NCBI GenBank assembly: GCA_964369995.1 | Contig: CAYJHH010000125.1 | Location: forward strand, 1 to 8,434 | Source: CAYJAD01 sp964369995 | Lineage (GTDB): Bacteria; Desulfobacterota; Desulfovibrionia; Desulfovibrionales; Desulfovibrionaceae | Reading direction: 5' to 3' | DNA: 8,434 nucleotides | Part shown: piece after piece, positions 1 to 5,784 of the stretch | Layout: each line of letters starts with the position of its first letter | Numbering within the stretch: the first letter of the stretch is position 1 | The notes under the pieces: model-generated | What the model saw: only the letters and a program-made list of their open reading frames with translations | Database searches by the model: none | Told to the model about the DNA's origin: nothing | Translations under genes and position numbers: made by a program

Positions 1-28
1 GTGCTCTATCCAGCTGAGCTACAGCCCC
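1..28 (-). tRNA. tRNA gene, 5' portion only (cut by window edge)
   Basis: On the minus strand these bases match the first 28 nt of the complete tRNA-Arg at 183-259: acceptor 5' strand GGGGCTG, the D arm with GCTC/GAGC, and the start of the anticodon stem. The anticodon lies outside the window, so its identity as a second tRNA-Arg(ACG) is inferred from the identity with the downstream copy. It has its own promoter just upstream and is therefore probably an independently transcribed duplicate. Confidence 0.85.
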
Positions 29-55
29 GTCGACAAGAGGGAAACTACGGAAAAA
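1..55 (-). repeat. Direct repeat copy A: tRNA 5' half plus leader and -10 region
   Basis: Bases 1-55 are identical to 232-286. The identity covers the tRNA 5' part, the 13-nt leader and the -10 box, then breaks up in the spacer. The -35 hexamer is again the same in both copies. This fits a tandem duplication of a tRNA transcription unit. Identity further into the tRNA 3' half cannot be judged because the window begins here. Confidence 0.9.
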
Positions 56-70
56 AGGCTCAATGGTCAA
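42..70 (-). promoter_or_regulatory. Promoter of the partial tRNA copy
   Basis: The minus strand shows a -35 box TTGACC (70-65), a 17-nt spacer and a -10 box TAGTTT (47-42), with the tRNA 5' end 13 nt further on. Upstream of the -35 box, at about 75-97, the minus strand carries three A-tracts, which look like an UP element as found at strong stable-RNA promoters. The arrangement is the same as at the second tRNA (273-301), which supports the call. Confidence 0.75.
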
Positions 71-141
71 GAACTTTTTTCGTTTTTTTGTTTTTTCTGT
101 GACAAAAATTTTACCCCCAACAGAAGTCTTTCACAGTATAC

Positions 142-181
142 AAAAAAAGCGCTTCATGTTTTCACACAAAGCGCTTTTTTT
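142..181 (-). terminator. Rho-independent terminator of tRNA-Arg
   Basis: A perfect 13-bp stem (142-154 with 169-181) has a 14-nt loop. The GC core is AGCGCTT, flanked by seven A on one side and seven T on the other, so it can work in both directions. On the minus strand it begins 1 nt past the encoded CCA of tRNA-Arg and ends in a T run, which is where that gene's terminator should be. It also separates this tRNA from the promoter of the next one. Confidence 0.88.
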
Positions 182-182
182 G

Positions 183-259
183 TGGCGGGGCTGAAGAGAT
201 TCGAACTCCTGACCTACACGTTCGTAGCGTGGTGCTCTATCCAGCTGAGCTACAGCCCC
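183..259 (-). tRNA. tRNA-Arg (anticodon ACG)
   Basis: The minus strand folds as a standard cloverleaf. The acceptor is GGGGCTG/CAGCCCC, the D stem GCTC/GAGC, the anticodon loop CTACGAA with anticodon ACG (plus-strand 223-225), and the T arm AGGAG-TTCGAAT-CTCTT with one G-T pair. The discriminator is G and CCA is encoded. The ACG anticodon (A34 normally edited to inosine) reads CGN arginine codons. The outermost anticodon-stem pair, 27-43, is a C-U mismatch. The gene has its own promoter (273-301) and terminator (142-181). Confidence 0.96.
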
Positions 260-286
260 GTCGACAAGAGGGAAACTACGGAAAAA
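232..286 (-). repeat. Direct repeat copy B: tRNA 5' half plus leader and -10 region
   Basis: This is identical to bases 1-55. It spans the 5' part of the complete tRNA-Arg, its leader and its -10 box. The repeat period is 231 bp, which is one tRNA plus terminator plus promoter unit. Confidence 0.9.
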
Positions 287-301
287 TGCCCTCAGGGTCA
301 A
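273..301 (-). promoter_or_regulatory. Promoter of tRNA-Arg(ACG)
   Basis: On the minus strand the -35 box is TTGACC (301-296), the spacer is 17 nt and the -10 box is TAGTTT (278-273), followed by a 13-nt leader to the tRNA 5' end. The region upstream (about 304-337) is strongly A/T-rich with A-tracts, resembling an UP element. Both hexamers match those of the copy at 42-70. Confidence 0.78.
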
Positions 302-345
302 GTGTTTTTTGTAAAAATGTTACATTTATTTTTTTATATGTCATA

Positions 346-402
346 TCAGTGTGTTATTCGCATGTTCATGTGTAGCTTATGGCCGTAAAGCATGCACACT
401 GA
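346..402. repeat. Imperfect inverted repeat
   Basis: TCAGTGT (346-352) pairs with ACACTGA (396-402) and GCATG (360-364) pairs with CATGC (391-395), with a 7-nt bulge on the left arm. This gives up to 12 bp around a 26-nt loop. It lies between the tRNA promoter and the minus-strand terminator. No function is apparent. Confidence 0.45.
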
Positions 403-419
403 CTATTTAGTCGGCCCTT

Positions 420-438
420 AAAAACGTGTTTTCACACG
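420..438 (-). terminator. Short rho-independent terminator, minus strand
   Basis: The minus strand reads CGTGT-GAAA-ACACG followed by TTTTT: a 5-bp stem capped by a GAAA tetraloop and trailed by a T run at 424-420. The stem is short but the tetraloop stabilises it. It could end transcripts reading through from the operon at 688-5532, or define the 3' end of a small RNA covering the hairpins at 469-536. Confidence 0.5.
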
Positions 439-468
439 CTATTAAGAAAGACACGCTCACTTCAAACA

Positions 469-540
469 CCCCTTTGGGGCCGCCGGAAGTAAATTCCGGC
501 TTGTTTTACGTGGCGGCAAGCCATGCCAAAGGCATGTCTT
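469..540 (-). ncRNA. Candidate structured RNA (hairpin cluster)
   Basis: Three compact perfect hairpins lie in 68 bases: CATGCC/GGCATG with a 3-nt loop (522-536), GCCGGAA/TTCCGGC with a 5-nt loop (482-500), and CCCC/GGGG with a 3-nt loop (469-479). A competing pair, GCCGCC (479-484) with GGCGGC (512-517), could enclose the middle hairpin. The patch is much richer in G and C than its flanks and is followed on the minus strand by the terminator at 420-438. I could not find a good minus-strand promoter, so this may be a structured 3' UTR of the operon rather than a separate RNA. Confidence 0.3.
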
Positions 541-576
541 GTATAGTCTCCACTGAAAAATGCTATTTCAAATATC

Positions 577-626
577 TAAACTTTGCCAGAAAACGAATTC
601 CATTCGTTTATTTCTGGTAAAGTTTA
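577..626. repeat. Large hairpin inside the nested repeat
   Basis: The left arm (577-598) pairs with the right arm (602-626) over about 22 bp, with one G/A difference (a wobble in one strand's RNA), a 3-nt bulge and a loop of only 3 nt. The shared arm core reads AAACTTTgCCAGAAA against AAACTTTaCCAGAAA. There is no T run at its end, so it is not a typical terminator. Confidence 0.65.
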
Positions 627-642
627 TTAAGGTATATAGATT

Positions 643-678
643 AAAAAGTATATTTTTACCGAGGCTTAAATACTTTTT
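643..678 (-). terminator. Weak AT-rich terminator-like hairpin after the fusion gene
   Basis: On the minus strand AAAAAGTAT (678-670) pairs perfectly with ATACTTTTT (651-643) around an 18-nt loop, beginning 9 nt past the stop codon at 688-690 and ending in five T. The stem has only one G-C pair, so termination would be inefficient. The same A-rich arm also belongs to the outer repeat 543-691, so the two folds compete. Confidence 0.3.
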
Positions 679-687
679 CAGTGTCGA

Positions 688-2649
<1,962 letters not shown>

Positions 2650-2656
2650 ATTAGAC

Positions 2657-3844
2657 CTACTCAAAGCGCAAAGCGGTAACAACGTCCATGCGGCTAGCTT
2701 GCAATGCTGGATAGAGACCACCGCCCACACCAATCACAGCAGAAAAAACAATACTGCCAATACTACTTAAGATAAGTAATCCATAAGAAATGGGGCTACC
2801 CAAAAGATAGCTACCAATTTCAGCACTGAGTGTTCCAAGAAGAATACCCACAAGGCCTCCGGCCACGGATTTGCAGAGCGCCTCTGCTAAAAATTGCGCT
2901 AAAATATCTTTATCGGAGCCGCCCATGGCTTTTTTAAGGCCTACCTCGCGCGTACGAGCGCGTACAGCGGCAAAGGTGCCGTACCAAATACCAAAACCTC
3001 CCAACATAAGTGAAGCCGCAATGCCTAACCATAAAAGCGCTTCCACAAACATGAAGGTGTTTTGAATGCGATTTAATTGTTCATCACGCGTATGAATCAC
3101 TATATTGGGGGCATCTTGTTGCGCTTCAATGGTTTTGGGAATTTCCGGCACTATACCGGTGATATCTTCCCAGCCCATGGCACGAAAGTGTAAAGAATCT
3201 ACTTTTCCTGAAGCCCATTGTCTGTCTTTCATGGTGGTATAAGGCATAAAGCCATTGCGGATTTTGGTACCAATCATAATACCGCCCACAACGCCCACCA
3301 CTTCAAAAATGTCGTTTTTAAGATTAAGCATTTCTCCAAGGGCAGCTTGAGGGGAGCCAAAAAGCTGTGCTGCCAACTCCCAACCAAGCACACAAACCCT
3401 TCGACGTTCTTTAATATCTTGTTCGTTGAGGAGCCTGCCTGCCACAATGTTTGCAGCATAGGTGTCCCAGTAAAATTCATCCACACCGTAGAAGGCTGTG
3501 CCTATGGTGGTATCTGCTTTGCGAAATGAAAACATTTGCGCATTGCCTATGGTAACACTAACAGTGGCCACACCGGGTATTTTTCTTAAAGCTTCAATGG
3601 TTTGAGGATAAAATTCACGCCGTGGTTGCCCCACATAGGAATGGTCATCCATTTGCACTTGAACAATATTTACCCCGCCCATGAGCACCATATCTTGCCC
3701 AATGTTATAGCGAATTTCTTGCCCCAATACGGCAAGAGCAATGAAGGCAGTGATGCCAAGGGCTATGGAAAATATAACTCCGAAGCTGCGTTGGCGTATA
3801 ACTTGGCGTACGCTCACACGTATAAGATCTGCACGTGAAATCAT
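2657..3844 (-). CDS. FtsX/MacB-type ABC transporter permease
   Basis: The 395-residue product has the four-helix layout of the type VII (MacB/LolCE/FtsX) permease family. TM1 is at about 21-41, a large periplasmic domain at 42-262 (MacB_PCD-like), TM2 at about 266-288, and TM3 and TM4 at about 320-343 and 355-377. Between TM2 and TM3 lies the cytoplasmic coupling segment REVGLKKAMGGSDKDIL (299-315), a family hallmark, and the C-terminus GLYPALQASRMDVVTALRF (376-394) is also typical. It should pair, probably as a dimer, with the ATPase domain encoded 7 nt downstream. Such machines do not move sugars through a channel; they transmit ATP-driven motion to periplasmic partners or extract lipid-linked substrates. 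No MacA-like adaptor or outer-membrane channel gene is present here. The ATG has AAGG 5 nt upstream, 12 nt after the previous stop. Substrate unknown. Confidence 0.9.
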   Translation of the reverse strand: MISRADLIRVSVRQVIRQRSFGVIFSIALGITAFIALAVLGQEIRYNIGQDMVLMGGVNIVQVQMDDHSYVGQPRREFYPQTIEALRKIPGVATVSVTIGNAQMFSFRKADTTIGTAFYGVDEFYWDTYAANIVAGRLLNEQDIKERRRVCVLGWELAAQLFGSPQAALGEMLNLKNDIFEVVGVVGGIMIGTKIRNGFMPYTTMKDRQWASGKVDSLHFRAMGWEDITGIVPEIPKTIEAQQDAPNIVIHTRDEQLNRIQNTFMFVEALLWLGIAASLMLGGFGIWYGTFAAVRARTREVGLKKAMGGSDKDILAQFLAEALCKSVAGGLVGILLGTLSAEIGSYLLGSPISYGLLILSSIGSIVFSAVIGVGGGLYPALQASRMDVVTALRFE

Positions 3845-3856
3845 AAAAAGCCTTAT

Positions 3857-5032
3857 TTATATTTTGTTAATCTGACGAACGATGCCGCCTCTTTCCACAT
3901 AATAACGATTACCATGCCAGTCAATATGCCAAACCTTAAGGGTGCGCAAATAAACTTTTAAAAACATGGCTGAGCTTAAGAAAAAAGCCTTAAGCCAATG
4001 TAGCGCTGAGGCTTTGTTGGGGATAAGTTCACGCCAAGCAAGGGCTATGCTACATAAAATACCAAGGTGCGCCAGGGCAAAAAATACCATCCAGCCTGAA
4101 TGCATGGGAAGTATGTTTGTAAGGCCGCCCACGAGGAAGAGGCAAGAAATAAGCACAGGCAGTGTCATAATACAAGCAAAAAAGCCAAGTAAAAACCATT
4201 GTGGCATGACACAAAATTTTAAGAACAGCACTTGTCTTTCCATCCATGCTTGCCACACATGCATGGAATGATTGCTGGCTCTGGTTTCTAAAATAGCATG
4301 GGGGCATAATTGTACATGAAGGCGTTTTTTCATGAGCATGGAAGCTAAAGAGCAATCGTCCACCACATTATTTTGCCAAAATGTTGCAATATTATGGTTT
4401 TCATAAACGCTGCGTGCCATGGCCATGGCGCCGCCCCAAGGTTGGGTAAACACCGCCACCGCTTGCAAAAAGCGCATAAGTAATACGGAAATTTGATACC
4501 CTAGGGTCACGCATTGTGAGTCTTTGGCAATAACAGCATGATAGCCTGTGGTGATGCCTGCCTCATTGCTGACTATGGGCCAAATTAATTCACGAACAAA
4601 ATTTGCTTTGGCGTCATGGGTACTGTCGCAAAAAACATAAATATCTGCTCTGGCTCCTACATGCTCTAAGGCCTTAAGTGTATTGTGGTTTTTTTGTCCA
4701 CACAGTTCTGCTTTTCCTGCTACTACAAGTTCGAGTTGTGTATATTTTTCTTGTAATTGTTGTGCCAAGGCATATGCAGGGTCTTCTTCTGAAGCTGTAA
4801 CAATAACAGGTAAAGTACAGGGATAGTCTTGTTCCAAAAGAGATGTGAGTGCCGCCGGCATAAGGGGATTATTGCCAGCAGCAGGAATAATCATGGCCAC
4901 GGTGGGGACATTTTCGGGTAATATTGCAGGCGCTTTGGGAGGCATGCTTTGTAAAATAATGGCACGAGATCCGCGCCAAAGTGCATAAAGAATACCGCAT
5001 TGTAAGCAGGCTGCAAGAAGCCATAGTAACAT
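3857..5032 (-). CDS. Membrane glycosyltransferase, GT2/GT21-like (HpnI/ceramide glucosyltransferase type)
   Basis: The 391-residue product has an N-terminal membrane helix (about 1-22), a cytoplasmic GT-A catalytic domain (about 43-270) and three C-terminal hydrophobic segments (about 277-303, 313-334, 347-362). Motifs in order are PTVAMIIPAAGN (43-54), a GQKNHN segment (112-117), FCDSTHDA (134-141) at the place of the nucleotide-sugar/metal DxD motif, WGGAMAMAR (199-207), VVDDCSLAS (223-231) with the likely catalytic aspartates D225/D226, and WMERQ (263-267) at the position of the family (Q/R)xxRW motif. The tail WHGNRYYVERGG resembles the WRGRRYR ending of HpnI-like enzymes. The family moves a sugar from a nucleotide donor to a lipid acceptor at the inner membrane. 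The DST and MERQ variants leave the donor uncertain. A strong AGGAG overlaps the stop codon of the preceding gene, which suggests translational coupling. Confidence 0.82.
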   Translation of the reverse strand: MLLWLLAACLQCGILYALWRGSRAIILQSMPPKAPAILPENVPTVAMIIPAAGNNPLMPAALTSLLEQDYPCTLPVIVTASEEDPAYALAQQLQEKYTQLELVVAGKAELCGQKNHNTLKALEHVGARADIYVFCDSTHDAKANFVRELIWPIVSNEAGITTGYHAVIAKDSQCVTLGYQISVLLMRFLQAVAVFTQPWGGAMAMARSVYENHNIATFWQNNVVDDCSLASMLMKKRLHVQLCPHAILETRASNHSMHVWQAWMERQVLFLKFCVMPQWFLLGFFACIMTLPVLISCLFLVGGLTNILPMHSGWMVFFALAHLGILCSIALAWRELIPNKASALHWLKAFFLSSAMFLKVYLRTLKVWHIDWHGNRYYVERGGIVRQINKI

Positions 5033-5040
5033 ATTTTCTC

Positions 5041-5532
5041 CTAAAGGGGGCGACAGGTGGGGCCATGAAGCAAGGCGTTTTGCTCTCTTGTACCCTTAAG
5101 CTTAACGGTAAAGCCATTTTTGGTGGTCACTTTACCTTCAATACGTGTGGCACTTTCAAAGGTACCTACAAAAGTGTGTCCGGAGCTATGTTTTAAGTGG
5201 AGTTTTCCTGTAATATCTTTCGTTCCGGAAAAATGATATACATCTTCATCACCATTTTTTAATTGCAAAATAAGTACGCCATGTACATGCCCTTGTGCGT
5301 TAATGCAGGCGCCTGCCTTATACTTTGAGGAATACAGCGCTCCTGTCCAAAGCTCGCCGCGTACTTCTGGCGTCACGTGTGCTTGAGTAGCCGGCGTCGT
5401 ATCACTGTGAGCATTTGTTTCATGCACTTTGGAGTCAGGAAGGGGAGCATGTTGTGCCGCCAAAGATGCACAGGGGCTCATGAGCAAAAAGCTTTGCACC
5501 CAAAAAAGTGCCATATATTTTTTTAAAAGCAT
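5041..5532 (-). CDS. Small exported protein of unknown function, weakly MORN-like
   Basis: The 163-residue product opens with a signal peptide (MLLKKY, hydrophobic 7-20, likely cleaved after SLAA near residue 26). C21 sits after a proline (MSPC), which does not make a good lipobox, so a soluble periplasmic protein is more likely than a lipoprotein. A Thr/His-rich linker (about 27-55) leads to a beta-rich region (56-150) with short strand pairs such as HTFVGTFES and GFTVKLKGT that vaguely recall MORN-type repeats; this likeness is weak. Two cysteines, C76 and C160, could form a disulfide. It is the first gene of the four-gene operon; AAGGA lies 6 nt before the ATG. Its place ahead of a glycosyltransferase and an FtsX-type permease suggests it may be the periplasmic partner or accessory of that system. 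I do not recognise the family. Confidence 0.72.
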   Translation of the reverse strand: MLLKKYMALFWVQSFLLMSPCASLAAQHAPLPDSKVHETNAHSDTTPATQAHVTPEVRGELWTGALYSSKYKAGACINAQGHVHGVLILQLKNGDEDVYHFSGTKDITGKLHLKHSSGHTFVGTFESATRIEGKVTTKNGFTVKLKGTREQNALLHGPTCRPL

Positions 5533-5586
5533 GGCTATTCCTTATTTTTCCCGCTTATACCATTCACTAAAGGCTTAATCAACCAA

Positions 5587-5600
5587 ACTTTACGTAAAGT
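5587..5600. promoter_or_regulatory. 14-bp perfect palindrome, candidate operator
   Basis: ACTTTACGTAAAGT is fully symmetric. It lies about 15-28 nt past the expected start of a transcript from the TATAAT at 5622-5627, and 54 nt before the ATG of the first operon gene. That is a common place for a repressor site. The stem could also fold in RNA, though with no loop it suits a dimeric DNA-binding protein better. No regulator is encoded in the window and I cannot assign a family. Confidence 0.35.
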
Positions 5601-5621
5601 GATTTTGTGTAAGGTTTTTAA

Positions 5622-5627
5622 ATTATA
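5622..5627 (-). promoter_or_regulatory. Candidate -10 box of the four-gene operon
   Basis: The minus strand has a perfect TATAAT within TTCTATAATTT, 94 nt upstream of the ATG at 5532. No good -35 box is found at 16-18 nt spacing (the bases there read AACACA or similar), so transcription would need an activator, or this match is chance in an AT-rich gap. It fits the break of about 250 bp between the regulatory gene and the tightly spaced operon. Confidence 0.4.
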
Positions 5628-5742
5628 GAATAACTTTGCGAGTATGTGTTTTTGCAAATGTTTTTCTAAAAGGAGTATCATTGTGTGCAGGGGGCAAGAT
5701 ATGTTGTTTTGTGTGGAGAGTTCAGCCTTCATTTTTTATGGC

Positions 5743-5773
5743 GTGAGACAGGCGAACATTTCTCCTATCTCAC
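5743..5773 (-). repeat. Hairpin after the GGDEF/TPR gene
   Basis: On the minus strand GTGAGATAGG (5773-5764) pairs with CCTGTCTCAC (5752-5743) around an 11-nt loop, 11 nt past the stop codon. One position is a G-U wobble in the minus-strand RNA but a C-A mismatch in a plus-strand RNA, which points to the minus transcript as the structured one. No T run follows on the minus strand, so it may protect the mRNA 3' end or assist rho-dependent termination rather than being a canonical terminator. Confidence 0.45.
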
Positions 5774-5784
5774 ATCTGTTTTTA

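Larger units (their letters stand above)
302..687. other. Intergenic region rich in inverted repeats, no convincing gene
   Basis: No reading frame here has a ribosome binding site or a recognisable product. The stretch contains several nested or adjacent inverted repeats: an imperfect hairpin at 346-402, the 12-bp palindrome GACTATTTAGTC at 401-412, a minus-strand terminator at 420-438, three GC-rich hairpins at 469-536, and a nested repeat at 543-691. The hexamer CACTGA occurs at 397-402 and 551-556, and its complement TCAGTG at 346-351 and 679-684, so the two larger inverted repeats share end sequences. Transcripts from the upstream operon (688-5532) would read into this region. Confidence 0.7.

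Noticed and set aside
1..286. Phage or genomic island attachment site at the tRNA
   Set aside because: Integration duplicates the tRNA 3' end, whereas the visible repeat covers the 5' half and promoter, and no integrase is present.
482..507. Plus-strand terminator GCCGGAA/TTCCGGC followed by TTGTTTT
   Set aside because: No plus-strand gene lies upstream to be terminated and the T run is interrupted; the hairpin fits better as part of the minus-strand cluster.
2650..2733. 28-residue N-terminal extension of the ATPase-GT4 protein from an ATG at 2733
   Set aside because: It would overlap the permease gene by 77 nt, and homology to ABC ATPases starts at the ATG at 2649, which follows the permease stop by 7 nt.
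5455..5475. Lipoprotein signal in the exported protein (C21)
   Set aside because: Proline directly precedes the cysteine, which does not fit the lipobox requirement for Gly/Ala/Ser at that position.
5535..5732. 65-codon minus-strand frame ending 2 nt before the ATG of the exported protein
   Set aside because: It has no Shine-Dalgarno, lies over the candidate promoter and palindrome, and its Lys/Leu-rich product has no recognisable features. A coupled leader peptide cannot be excluded, but nothing positive supports it.
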